DNA of 64,000 nt from Hydra vulgaris (GCF_038396675.1 NC_088931.1:60642501-60706500), one strand, 5' to 3'; positions 12,147 through 25,440 are shown, counted from the first letter of the stretch. Numbers and translations: made by a program. Notes: generated from the sequence alone by a model not told the origin.

Positions 12147-12687
12147 GGGGAAAACGGGACAATAGGCGAATGTTTTGAAAGCTACTGAGTTATTGTGAAA
12201 CTATCAGTCATGAAGCCATAATACTTTGTCATTATGTCTTTTTTATCAAATGATTCATTGCCTACATAAATTTTCAGTTTACAAGTAGAAAAATTTACGA
12301 CAAAAATTAAAAAAAAAGTTTATAAATTTGTCATCTGGTCACGTGACCGGGAAAGATAACATGCGATTACTGCCTCTAACTTTATAAAATTTTAAAAAAC
12401 TAACAATTACTCTAACTAAAGTAACACAAAATAAACATGCGTCGCAAAAAAATATTCATAAAAAAGTTACTACCGAAGGACACCATTCATTATGAATAAC
12501 TGAAATCGAGGTATTTTTTTTAAGGCGCAAAAAATAAACTTAGGTGTAAAAAGTTGCGTCAATAATATTTAAAAAAAAAACATTTGTCGTTTTAAAATAT
12601 AATATGTAAATAGAGTTTCGTTTTCTCCACTTTTTAAGTTTTTTTGTTGAGTTTTTATATGAAAAGCCGTCTTGCCCCGTTTTCCCC
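12147..12687. mobile_element. 541-bp MITE with GGGGAAAACGGG ends and TA duplication
   Basis: The left end GGGGAAAACGGGACAA (12147) and right end TTGCCCCGTTTTCCCC (ending 12687) are inverted repeats. They are flanked by TA at 12145-12146 and 12688-12689. TA duplication and G-rich ends point to the Tc1/mariner/pogo superfamily. No transposase frame is seen inside, so it is non-autonomous. The right end abuts a (TA)n array. Confidence 0.85.
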
Positions 12688-12691
12688 TATT

Positions 12692-12823
<132 letters not shown>

Positions 12824-13291
12824 CAAGGAACGCCAATAGCAACTGTAATTAGCAGCATTTTTTTTATTAATTTCTTTATTTGAATTCTATTTATTAATGA
12901 CTATTTTATTGAAAACTCGAAAACCTTAATTGAAATTCAAAACTTAAAGCGTTCGAAAATTAAAAATTTTTGCGTCAAATATAGTTTAGCAAGCTAAACA
13001 TTTTCACTGAACCTTCGATTCGGTTAATCTTCTATTAAATTTTTATTATTAAAAATGTCGAAGGTTGCTAAAGGAAAGCTAACGAGTAGAACTATAAAAA
13101 TGTGTTGCAAGTCACTAAAATAAACATCAATTTTGGACTTTTTTTTGTTTATAATATATATTATATATATAAAAATATATATTTCACTTAAGATTATTTA
13201 GTTTTATATATATGCACGAATTATTGATATTAATATAATAATAGTATTACATAATAGTTCTATAAGTATATAAGTCTTAATACCTCAATAA

Positions 13292-13316
13292 GTCGGACAT
13301 TTTCAAAAAGTCCGAC
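13292..13316. repeat. Short hairpin GTCGGAC/GTCCGAC
   Basis: GTCGGACATTTT and AAAAAGTCCGAC form a stem of about 11 bp with a minimal loop in otherwise AT-rich DNA. It resembles G+C-rich transposon-end motifs, but no matching second end was located. Confidence 0.6.
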
Positions 13317-13404
13317 ATAACGAGAGTTTCGTTAAATTCAGACATTCGTTAAGTTACACAAAATATATATAGCCCTTCAGCGTCCGAATTAAAGGAATTC
13401 TACT

Positions 13405-13587
<183 letters not shown>

Positions 13588-13862
13588 CAGTGGTGTAGGA
13601 AAGTTTTTAAATGTTTGAAATAACTAACTTTTAAACGAAAAGAATATTCCAAATTTTTTTACGTTCATATGTATAACGAAAAGGCTCTTGACAAAAAAAA
13701 ATTACTGTGATAGGAGAATGGGAACAAGAAACCCTAAAATCCAAACCCCATTTAAATTTTACAAACCGCTTATAAATTTTACAAACCCCTCAAATTGAGG
13801 GGGTTTAAACTTTATATGGTCATAATTTTTGAACACTAACATATTTTACAAAGAAATTTAAA

Positions 13863-13865
<3 letters not shown>

Positions 13866-13937
<72 letters not shown>

Positions 13938-14054
13938 TATATACATACATACATACATGCATACATGCATACATACATACATACATACATACATACATAC
14001 ATACATACATACATACATACATACATACATACATACATACATACATACATACAA
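13866..14054. repeat. Compound (TA)n(CATA)n microsatellite
   Basis: TA dinucleotides (13866-13931) change into more than 25 units of the tetranucleotide ATAC, with two ATGC variants near 13958-13968. The M/Y/V/C-rich ORFs across it are artefacts. Confidence 0.97.
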
Positions 14055-14468
14055 ACATGATTCTTGTAACTAATTATTATTGACTTTATTTAACTAACTG
14101 CTGTTGACTTTCGTCAAAAGAGGACAATGATTTAAATACGTTCTTAATACGTTGCTATCTGTAATCAATAAACAACTTTAATTTCAATAAACGTTTTCTT
14201 TGTTAATCAACATATTGTTTTAACTTGGAATAGTTGTAATCGGAGAACGATAACTTTTTTAATTCGCTTAGACATAATAATAATCTTGGTCAATCTGCCC
14301 AGACACTTTTTTTGTTAGAATCGGATGTTGTGAAAAAATGAATTACCCTATTCTTTAGGTATTGGATAAATTTTATAAAATTATAAACTAACAGATAACT
14401 TTTATTTGATTTAAAATATTTAAAATAAAGTAAAAATATATATATATATTTTTATTGCGTTGAATGGC

Positions 14469-14661
14469 ATTGATGTTGGAACATCAAACACATTGACGTT
14501 GAAACGTTAAATGAAATTGACGTTAAAGCGTTAAATGACATTGACGGTGAAACGTTAAATGACATCAACGTTAAATTTTTAAGTGACATTAAAGTCAAAA
14601 CGTTTAACGACATTGACGTTACGACGTTAAATGAGATTGACGTTAAAACGCTGAATCGACA
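14469..14661. repeat. 24-bp degenerate minisatellite, 8 copies
   Basis: Eight units of the 24-bp type TTGACGTTAAAACGTTAAAT+GACA follow one another. Because 24 is a multiple of three, both strands carry an 8-residue repeat (IDVKTLND on +; the minus-strand frame at 14452-14682). A stop lies just before the array on +, and no domain is recognised, so I call it a repeat, not a gene. Confidence 0.9.
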
Positions 14662-15619
14662 ATAAAAGGTATAAAAAATCAAATAAATTAAACAATTTAA
14701 AAAATAACGCTATTCATAATCTACCAGTAACAGATTTTTGGAAAAGTGGTATATGAGTCAAAAAATTTATTGGAGTATTTAAACTTAGATAAATTTAAAG
14801 TCTAAACAAATACCATTATACCTTTAAAAGTAAAAATTTAAATTGTTTTTTGTTTGACGCAGTTCAACTTGATTTAAATACCAGCAACTAAAAGTCAAAA
14901 ATTAAGAAATGTAAACATGCCAATATAAATAATGCTAGCAAATTATTCATATCCGCGATTTCGTTCGATAATAATTTACCATAGTAACAATAAAATTGTT
15001 TTTAAAAACCGTGCTAAACTTATTATTCAATGCTTATACTAATTTGAAAAGCTCAGCCTTCTTAATGCATCTAACATATTTTCATTCATAAGATCACTTA
15101 TAACGTTAGAAATAAGGAGTTTTATAATAAAATTACAAATTTTATTATTTAAAACATCATGCTGAAGAATCGACCGAAAACTTGTTATGTGGGGTATGCG
15201 ACCTATTTTTTATGCGTGTTATAAAATGTCTTGCATTTCTTAAAATGTGATTTAAAGATTCTAATTAATAAAAACCGTTACATGATTTTTTTCTTAAATT
15301 GATCATTTTCGATATGTCGTTTCTGTATATCTTTGTTATAGAAAAACATACTGTCCTATAGTATACATTTAATATAAAAAGTATGATTGTAATATAAAAA
15401 AAATATCGTTCGTTATTGTTAAATGTTTTAGTCGTGGTGTTAAACTGCACCTTGTGTAGATAACTTCAAGTCAGCAGTTGAGAATTTTTATGTATCAATC
15501 AATGCTATATTATTGCAACATAAAGTTATATAAAAAGTTTATAAATATATAAAAATATATATGTATGTGTGTAAGTGTGTGCATGTATTCGAGTACCATT
15601 TCTTCAAGTATAAAATGCA
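14662..15619. other. Intergenic, no gene seen
   Basis: AT-rich sequence without a credible coding frame. The minus-strand ORF at 15265-15450 has no recognisable features. Confidence 0.5.
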
Positions 15620-15714
15620 ATGTATAACTTGTGCGTGTTTTTAACAGTATGTATAACCTTTTTTGCAATAAATCCGCTCATTAGGGCATATATAAACTGC
15701 GTGCATTCAAAAAA
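15620..15714 (+). CDS. Possible FGF exon 1 encoding a signal peptide
   Basis: ATG at 15620 opens MYNLCVFLTVCITFFAINPL, a short N-region followed by a hydrophobic core, as in a secretory signal peptide. If the exon ends after 15714 (donor GTTTTT at 15715), it leaves two bases that join in phase to the G at 17183 of the FGF exon and create a Lys codon before RPAHD. The donor is weak, and a stronger-looking GTATGT at 15647 would be in the wrong phase. The ORF also continues into AT-rich nonsense. The link to FGF is inferred from phase, position and the need of secreted FGFs for a leader; RNA evidence is required. Confidence 0.3.
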
Positions 15715-15924
15715 GTTTTTTAAATATTTTTATTTAGTATTGCGTTTATTCTTTATACAAAAAATCTTTTTATATTATTATATCTTTATGTTTTTTATTG
15801 GAGTAGTGTTATTGGGACGTATCAAAATTTATCTGGAGTCACCTTTCTCTAATGTTTTCATTAGCGTATTAGTCATTTCTCCAAATAACATAGCCTACGA
15901 CATATTAGCCATTTCTCTAAATAA

Positions 15925-16086
15925 CAGGGCACGTGCCTCCCCTCCCCACTCTTTTTTTAAAGGACTTTTTTTCTTCTTTTTTTATAGAAAATTCTAGATA
16001 TAGAGGACTTTTTTTAGAAATAGACGATTGTGCCCCCTGCCCCCCCCCTCATCCTTCCCACTTCGAAACCTGTGTCGTCGGCCCTG
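15925..16086. mobile_element. MITE (CAGGGCCGACGACAC family), copy B, opposite orientation
   Basis: The right end GTGTCGTCGGCCCTG (ending 16086) is the complement of the left end of the 8080 copy, and the block ACTTCGAAACC is shared. The left end CAGGGCACGTGCC has diverged. If the FGF first exon at 15620 is real, this element lies in FGF intron 1. Confidence 0.7.
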
Positions 16087-17182
16087 AATAAAAACAATCA
16101 AAAATAATATTTAATCTCTTTGCAAATATTATATACAGAATATATTATATTATATGCAAATATTATATACATAATATGGCAAAATATACGCATCATTTTG
16201 CATAATGAACATCACGTTATTTTCATGTAAATATAATTTTCATTTAAAATAGCATTTTAAAAACTGTTAGGAGAATTTCACTACTTGAAATTCCCCTGAC
16301 ATAAAATGTGCGTCGTTTTATTATATTACTAATCATTATTTTTATTACAACATTGTTTATATTAGCACTACAAAAATAAAAGTATAGTTGTTTTATAAAT
16401 GTCTATTTGGATCATTTTTTTGCTTAAGTTTGCATAAAAATTCACAAGGCGTATAACGTCATCAATTGTTTCATCCGCAAAAATGTAATGTTTTAATTGA
16501 ATTTGTTATAATTATATTTATTAAAGAAATTAGTAAAAAAAATGCTGTCTAGATGAAAGATAAAAGAAGAAAAAGAAAGTTGGTTTCGAGTTTTAAAATA
16601 GAAACCTAATAGATAAAAGTAGAAAACTGAAAATGTTTTGTTAGAATATGTGTTTAGAAAATTTTCACCATTTTTATTACCTTTCTTTAAGAAATTTTTC
16701 TTAGTTTTCCAATTTAATACTCGATCGTTTCGTTTTTAATGTTTTCGTTTTAATGTTCTAAAGTTTTATTATAAAAACTACCTTAATTTTTTTTAATTAT
16801 AAAAGCTATAAAAAATTTTTTTTACTTTTACTTCACTCGAAAAATAAGTTACGTCATCAATTTCAACGCAAAACAAAATGACTGCAAGAATAAATAAAAA
16901 GCAACTTCTACTAATATATGAAAACTTCCTAAAAACTATATGGTTAAATTTTGACATTTAGATAAATAAGTTGAAACTTTTTTTTTTTTTTTTTTTTTTT
17001 TGTTATGTATGTTGAAACACTTACGTTTTATTGCGTTATTTGTCTAAATAAAATAAACGTTAAATTACAAAATAGTTGACAGCGAAATCTCTTTAATGTT
17101 TACCCGATGTTAATAGACTTGATAAAACTAAATTTTTGTGTCTGTAAAAAAACAAAACACTTTTAAAAAGTTTTTTGTTTAG
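16087..17182. other. Non-coding DNA upstream of FGF exon
   Basis: AT-rich sequence with a run of 23 or so T at about 16978-17001. It ends in TTTTTTGTTTAG, a polypyrimidine tract plus AG serving as splice acceptor for the FGF exon at 17183. No other exon could be recognised. Confidence 0.55.
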
Positions 17183-17803
17183 GCGTCCAGCTCACGACAC
17201 AATGCATAACTTAATTGAACAATGTTATGATTGGAATCACTCAACTGGTACTGAAATAGCTCATATTGAGCAAGAATGTCATGAGAAGAATTGGAAAGTT
17301 TTCACATTAAATGACCAAAAGACATATTCAAAAAACAACCAAATCAAAGCAAAAGTTACAACGCCCATCGACTCTTGTGAATGTATGAAACACACAAAAA
17401 CTGCTCGTAGAAGGCGTTTAAAAAGTCAATCTGGTTATTATTTAGCAATAATGCCTAACGGACAAATTATAGGAAATAGAGATCCATCTAGTCCGCATAG
17501 TAAGTCTATATTATAATTAATGTATTGTAATCATTGTTGTCTACATTATTAATAATGTGTTGTAATCATAAATGGACAATATAATTACTAAGAAATGATA
17601 AGCATGATAATAATTTTATGATAATAACTTGTCAATTTCATATTTTTTGCCATATCCTGTAACCCGTATCCTGATGTCTTTTATTGACTATTTTGTAAAA
17701 AGTAATAAAAAAGCATAATATAATTTAAAATCTTATGGATAAAATATGAATACAAAAATAATTTTGAAGATGCTTTATACTTGATATTTTTTCTGTTAAA
17801 ACG

Positions 17804-17886
<83 letters not shown>

Positions 17887-18519
17887 CAACGTAATACATT
17901 TTAGTTGAGATTGATGTAATCCCAGTCGGAGCAGACCTTGTAAAATTATGGGCAGTTGAATCGGAATTGTTTCTTATGATAGATGATACAGGACAAATGC
18001 GAGGAACGGTATGTTTTGTTATAAAGAGTATATGTGTATTGGTAGAGGGGTAGGGGTAAAGAGATTAATGTAACCTTGATGATATGTTAGAAAACTGGCT
18101 TTTTCTGATATTTAAATCAAAGAGTATGACGTACTATATTATGCGCATATTAAATAAAAATACCTTTGCTTGCTTTTTATAAGATTTTATTATTTTGATA
18201 ATTTATTATAAATACTAAAAATAAGAAATTAAAGTTTTATAAAATGTAGCGTCAAATTATTCAAACTTTTATCATTTAGGATGTAGATAGTACAGAATGC
18301 ATATTTGAAGAAACGCTTACAGAAAACTTCTTTACAGTATATTATTCTGCAATGTATTTACACAAGCGTTGGTGCGTTGGGTTGCGTAATAAACCACAAA
18401 TCAAAAGTTTTTATAGAAAACCTAAACCAACCAAAGACGCTTCATTTTTTTTGGAAATTGTTCATCTACGCCAATCGAACTCATCTTTAAGTGATAGTGA
18501 AGATAGCAGATTAAGTTGA
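17183..18519 (+). CDS. Fibroblast growth factor (FGF) family protein, three exons
   Basis: FGFs are secreted ligands of receptor tyrosine kinases (FGFR), with a beta-trefoil fold. Exons are 17183-17499, 17905-18008 and 18280-18519 (stop TGA), giving 219 codons after the acceptor. Exon a has a Cys/Lys-rich pre-core, an RRRR stretch, then GYYLAIMPNGQIIGNRD (trefoil strands 1-2). Exon b has VIPVGADLVKLWAVESELFL and MIDDTGQMRGT (family: IxGVxSxxYLxMxxxGxL). Exon c has ECIFEETLTENFFTVYYSAM (family: ECxFxExxxENxxxTYxS), RWCVGLRNKPQIK and KPTKDASFFLEI. Donors GTAAGT and GTATGT and acceptors TTTTAG and ATTTAG are canonical. Introns are phase 1 after the GxRD block and phase 0 before the ECIFEE block, the two classic FGF intron sites. 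No start codon or signal peptide is in these exons, so a 5' exon must exist (candidate at 15620). I cannot say which Hydra FGF paralogue this is. Confidence 0.9.
17805..17882. repeat. (TA)n microsatellite inside an FGF intron
   Basis: About 78 bp of TA ending 22 bp before the exon acceptor at 17903-17904, so length changes here could affect splicing. Confidence 0.97.
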
Positions 18520-18796
18520 TTGTATAATATAGTAACTTTAAATCTTAGTGTTTTTTAGGATCAATCTGTTTAAAGCACTTTTTGGATAAAAATTTTTGGT
18601 TTTCTTCAAAAATTAAAAACTAATTTTACGATAAAATATTTATGCATTTTAAATTCTAAGAATACTATGCAATTTAGAGGTTTATTAAATTTTGATTTTT
18701 AAATATAGGTATCGTATTTGCCATTGGTTTTGCAATGTCTTTTTATTTAACTATTATTAAGAATCATCATTGTAACTATGGCGCTTGAATTATTTC

Positions 18797-20629
<1,833 letters not shown>

Positions 20630-20960
20630 GCCTCTAAACAGGCTGGATCTTGGGTAGAGATTGCGTTTAGCGATCCGCCTAATTAGCATATAACAGAGAC
20701 CCGTGACAGTGTAAATTAAAAAAATTATTTCCGATTTTAAAATCTTTTTCTTTATATTTAATTAACTTTTAATAAGGCTAACTTTTTTTTTCCTTTTTAC
20801 CGTTAAATAAACACATCCGCCATTTGCGATGTCGTTGCAAAGATGAAAGTCACAGCTGAAGCAGAGTTATCAGTCACAATAATTGGGAGTAATAATAGAT
20901 TATTACTCCCCGGATCCCGCCTTGTGTTATGTTCCAACACCGGCTACTACTCCAAGTTAG
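20630..20960. repeat. Unclassified repeat candidate with a 12-bp perfect hairpin
   Basis: Composition is again more balanced than the surroundings, in two blocks (20635-20710 and 20820-20960). GGGAGTAATAAT (20885-20896) is followed after AG by its exact complement (20899-20910), then CCCCGGATCCCGCC. No coding frame. It resembles the non-coding part of a transposon more than a gene. Confidence 0.45.
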
Positions 20961-22248
20961 GCATTTACAATTTTAAAAAAAGAAATATGTATTATCAATT
21001 GCCTCTTGAATAAATCTGCTGAATTTAACATATAAACAAAAGAGCAGGAATTAAACTTTATTTTGTCAACTTTGTTAACGTCAAAAAAAAAATTCAAAGT
21101 CAGATCAAATAATTAAAAATTTATAATATTTAAATGTTTAAATTTTCACTTTTTTGAAATTAAAAGAATAGGATATCCAAATAGATCTTATGATTCTCAT
21201 AGTAGTCGCTTAGTCACATTCTATGTTGTTTGCGGCATGTTTATCAAACTGCACAACTTATCATAGAAAATAAAAGTATAATAAAAGTGAAAAAAAAAAT
21301 TAATTTTTTCCCTTCATATCCCTCTCTTAATCTGGGCTTGATTTGCTTCAATTTATTTTTTATTTTAATTTATATTAAATTTATTTAACGGATGAGGGAT
21401 AAACCTAAACAGTTTTAAAGTAAATATTGTAGAAGGCCCTGGTCAGTTTACTTTTCTTTCATTTTTTAGAAGCAAAATAATGTTAATTACATTACAGGTA
21501 CATTACAGATGTAAAGGTTTAAATAATTATCAGACTTTCATCCTGAAGTCAAAGTTGACTTTAGGATATTTGTATTATGGGTTCATATGAGTTTATAGTG
21601 ATTTTCAAGTTTTGCTTTTTTATATTCGCAACTAATGGTAATATTTTCTTATTCACATAACAAATTAATTATAACTGCTTCAAAAAATACAAGGTTTTCT
21701 AAAGAAATAAAATTATTAATTTATTCAGGCACAAAATCTCATTCCATCTCCAGCGCCAACTTTAAAGGACACCTACCCTACGCTACGCTAGAGAAAAAGT
21801 CTTTTAATCTAATAAGCTTTACTCCTAAAAGAAGATGTAAATTGGTAACATCTCAAGGTAATCAAAATTTCTTGCAGCTTCTTACGTTTTCATTGTTTTA
21901 GAAAAAAACTTTGCATAATTTTAATTATTTTTGTTCCTCAAAGAAATATTTTATTAAGAGATCTTTATCCGCTGCTAGTTGACGCTGTTCTTCAACAGTG
22001 GATAAAAGTCAACGCTTTATTTAAATATTCATTAGTGCTGTGAAGTTATCTTACGTAATGAGTCTTCGAATAATTTTTCTTGGGTTGATTAAGTACATAT
22101 TCAGTATACTTTCATAAAAGAAAAAGAAAATTTTCAAGGTTGAACATTTTAGGCATAATGCATTACCCCATAAATGCAAGGTAAAAACAAGGATTTATTT
22201 TAAAGTATTGGATTTTTATTTTATTCTTTATTACAATATTTAAGATAA
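20961..22248. other. Intergenic, no gene seen
   Basis: AT-rich; the ORF at 21635-21901 lacks any recognisable domain. Confidence 0.5.
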
Positions 22249-22388
22249 GAAGATTCACTTCAAATAATTAATTTCAGAAGATTCACTTCAAATTAATAAT
22301 TTCAAAAGATTTACTTCAAATTATTAATTTTAGAAAATTAACTTCAAATTATTAATTTCAGAAGATTCACTTCAAATTAATAATTGGA
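22249..22388. repeat. 28-bp minisatellite, 5 copies
   Basis: Five consecutive 28-bp units of the form GAAGATTCACTTCAAATTAT+TAATTTCA, with several substitutions between copies. Confidence 0.93.
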
Positions 22389-22900
22389 CAAAAAAACTAA
22401 ACTAACATATCTAGTATGTCAATTAGAAACGGATGATTTAATGACGTTAGATATTTCGCCAATAATAAATTCAACAGCATATTTCATTATTACTTTTAGA
22501 CCTTATAGAACAAAGTATTTGACGTCTGAAGAAGAGCCAAATAAACAATAATAGCAATCTAAGAATAACTAAAAAAACTGCTTTATAATAAATTTTTGTT
22601 GAGGTATATACTGAACTAAATAGTTCAATTAGTTTAAAGAATTGTTTTACTGTATCTATTAGAAAGTCTATATCTAAGGTTAGTGACCTAACAAATGAAA
22701 ACCAATTTGTGGAGTAGTAAATGTAAATAAAATAAAAATATGCAAAACAAATTTCGTTCAAGTTATAAAAAACTACATTAAAAACCAACTTTTTTGGAAA
22801 ATCTTTTCTCTTGAAATTAAGTCTCAATCGCGACGAAGATTGAGAGCATGTTCATAATAAATTTTCGTGCAAAATTAAAATTAAAATTGGCCGAATAATC
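22389..22900. other. AT-rich region; hydrophobic minus-strand ORF not called
   Basis: The minus-strand ORF at 22471-22827 is F/Y/I/L-rich as expected by chance in AT-rich DNA and shows no domain. Confidence 0.5.
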
Positions 22901-22904
22901 CACT

Positions 22905-23030
22905 TTGTACATGAAGCATTTGACGAAATGGATGTTGGTACACTAAACAAAGTCCTTTTATTACTTCAAGATTATATGTCAGCATTAATGAAAGTTAACG
23001 AAGAAAATTGCTACAAAAAACCTTATTGAA
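22905..23030 (+). pseudogene. Short transposon-protein tail fragment (uncertain)
   Basis: The + strand reads HEAFDEMDVGTLNKVLLLLQ followed by DYMSALMKVNEENCYKKPY and a stop. The hydrophobic heptad-like pattern resembles C-terminal tails of Tc1-type transposases that I recall from Hydra (TLNxVFLTLQxxM...KVxGGNxYKIPH). This rests on memory of the pattern only. Confidence 0.3.
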
Positions 23031-23229
23031 AGAATTGACTGATCAACCAAGAATCTTGCTAATTTGTCTTTTTATTGAACAAATAGTACTGAGAAATCCA
23101 GTTTAATTTTTGAATCAATAAATAATCGGGATTTGATTTGCTAGAAAATTTTTTCATGTAGAAGTACGCGTAGTTAGAATGTTCTTATATTATTATAGAG
23201 TATGACTTTAAAACCTGTGTTTTCTAAAA

Positions 23230-23840
23230 TTTATTAGTAATTTATTAAAGAATGTATACTAAACTTTAAACAAACTTTTATACAAAAATCAGTTTGGTTT
23301 TCAAAAAAGTTGTTCGATTGAGCGTGCTATCATGGAACTCACTAACAAAATATTTCAATTTTTTGATAAAGGTGAGCAGGTGTACTTATTGATCTTTCAA
23401 AGGCGCTTGATACAATAGATCAAAGTATTTTTCTGTTAAAACAAAATAGTGTTATGTATAAATGAGTAAGAAATTACTTGAGTAATAGAAAGCAGTAATT
23501 ATTAAGGTGACATACTAAGAGTAGGTTACCTTAGGCATTAATAATATATATCATTGAAATGTATAGCGCGAAGACCAGAGTACCTTCAATAATATATTTG
23601 TGATATGTAATTTAAAATTGATTTTTGTATCGATTTGAAATTCTGAACTCTAAAACTTTAACTTATAATTCAGAGCAAACAAACTATCTTTAAACTGCGA
23701 AAAAACCAATTACATTTTTATTTTATAAAAGGTCAATCAATAAATTTTCCAGGAAAAGTTCCAGAGATGCATGAAACTCTTCATGACATGAAATCATGTC
23801 ATGAAGAAATTATATTAGAGACATTGATTCAAAAGTATCA
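23230..23840 (+). pseudogene. LINE reverse transcriptase fragment (jockey/CR1-like)
   Basis: The + strand frames carry LYKNQFGFQKSCSIERAIM (family: QYGFRxxxSTxxA), then, after a frameshift, LIDLSKALDTIDQSIFLLK (family: FIDLSKAFDTVDH, the RT catalytic block A with its D) and RNYLSNRKQY. After a gap, LNCEKTNYIFI near 23670-23730 matches the post-YxDD block. The YxDD block itself is missing, so this is a dead fragment with an internal deletion. Confidence 0.7.
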
Positions 23841-24047
23841 TTTGAAATAGACATTTTGTATTAATCTTGCTCATTTCTTGATCATAAAAAAAACTGTACA
23901 TTAGTCTAATCTAATCTTGTTCATAAAAAAAAACCATACGTTAGTCTAATTCATAGTTATCTCTCATAAGCTAATATTAAGTAGTTTACCGTATTTTAAT
24001 ATATTTATATTAATCAGGTTTGAAAAAATCTTATTATATATTTTTAA

Positions 24048-24048
<1 letters not shown>

Positions 24049-24121
<73 letters not shown>

Positions 24122-24128
24122 TATATAT
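24049..24128. repeat. (TA)n microsatellite
   Basis: A TA run with one AATAT interruption. Confidence 0.96.
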
Positions 24129-24189
24129 GTACACAAATACTTTCAAAATTAAGACAATTTTTTAAATTAAATTTAAAAACTTTGTTATT

Positions 24190-24520
24190 TTAATTCAAGG
24201 TACTATATACTGTCATCATCAGTTAGAATACATGTTAAAAACTTTAAAAAAATATTTTATATATTTGTAAAAACAAACATAATACAAAGCCATAAAATTG
24301 ATAACAAACATTTTATATATACAAAAAGAATTATTAATAATCATTTTAACAAATATAACAGAACAACAAATCATTTTAAATGGTTAACAAGTAAATCTTT
24401 TTAACATGATATACTTGTTTATACATATCGGGTTTTTTCCACCCTATATGAATACTTTTCTTTAATTTTTAATTCAATTTTATTATTGGCGCGATCCAAA
24501 GTCGAAAAAGATTTACCACA
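24190..24520 (-). pseudogene. Penelope-like element 3' fragment, copy 1
   Basis: The minus strand (24520 downwards) reads NCGKSFSTLDRANNKIELKI followed by KEKYSYRVEK. This parallels the GIY-YIG domain end of the second copy (FSVLDSASNKFELKLKE, EWLKPGMNKQ). Further along, CTGATGATGA near 24212 lies where copy 2 has its hammerhead-like core, but a matching GAAA is lacking. The copy is short and decayed. Confidence 0.6.
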
Positions 24521-24595
24521 ATTATTTAATTACTAAATAATTGTACAACGACAGACAAATGTGAAAAAAAAAAAAAAAGGTGTAATAATAACAAT

Positions 24596-24721
<126 letters not shown>

Positions 24722-24724
24722 CAA

Positions 24725-25440
24725 GACAAACTTTTTAATTAATAAAACCATTTTATTAATTCTAAACAAAACAATACATGTTTCGACTATCAATAGTCAT
24801 CTTCAGTTGAAGTTTAATTTTTTAAATTTGTTTAAATACCTATATAGGTGATTTTTTCAATACCAATACAAAATGTAATTATCTGTGTACAAACTATTAA
24901 TTTAATTACAAAAAAATACAACAAAAACTATTATAAGAATAACAAGTCATACTAAAAAACAAATAGGAAGTGACAAAAGAATAGGTTAATAAAAAAATAA
25001 AAAATTCATAGAAAGTAATAACAAAACAGAAAGTGTTAATTAGACATGGTTGACCTGTTTGTTCATACCAGGTTTTAACCATTCTATAAACATGCTTTCT
25101 TTAAGTTTTAATTCGAACTTATTAGATGCTGAATCTAAAACGGAAAAACACTTTTCATTTAATTGCATAAAACAATTTTCATTACCATGGAGATGTTTAT
25201 AGATATGTGATTTTTTATCTCTCTTATAATGTTCAGTTATCCGTGTCTTGAGATGGCGAGTAGTTTCGCCTATATAACAGGAGTTACATCATGCACAAAC
25301 GAATTTGTAGACCACGAACGATTTGAACTCTAGAGGAATAGGATCTTTAGAGGAGAAAAATTTTGAAACTTTTAGTGAGACAAAAACTGGTTAAAAATTT
25401 ACAGAACAGCAATATCTTTTAACAATTTCTTCCTATTTTT
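24725..25440 (-). mobile_element. Penelope-like retroelement, 3' part with GIY-YIG endonuclease
   Basis: The minus strand from about 25400 reads FSSKDPIPLEFKSFVVYKFV, then CNSCYIGETTRHLKTRITEH, KRDKKSHIYKHLHGNENC, SVLDSASNKFELKLKE and EWLKPGMNKQVNHV with a stop near 25045. This is the single-copy GIY-YIG endonuclease of Penelope-like elements (VVYxFxC..C...YIGET.R.L..R..EH). One stop interrupts it (before CNSC). A 3' UTR follows to about 24725 and includes a hammerhead-like core. The RT domain is absent, as is common for 5'-truncated copies. PLEs prime on DNA nicks made by this endonuclease (known for the family). Confidence 0.8.
24780..24806 (-). ncRNA. Hammerhead-ribozyme-like core in the PLE 3' UTR
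   Basis: The minus strand reads CTGAAGA, T, GACTA-TTGA-TAGTC, GAAAC. That is the hammerhead core CUGANGA, a five-pair stem II with a tetraloop (one unpaired U), and GAAA. Penelope-like elements are known to carry minimal hammerhead motifs. Stems I and III and the cleavage site are not evident to me, so activity is doubtful. Confidence 0.4.

Noticed and set aside
22249-22388. CRISPR-like array (and other short tandem arrays)
   Set aside because: Units are directly adjacent without unique spacers and the context is eukaryotic; these are minisatellites.
22471-22827. 118-codon minus-strand ORF, apparently membrane-like
   Set aside because: F/Y/I/L/K-rich composition is what AT-rich random sequence gives; no domain, no homologous pattern, no splice or promoter context.
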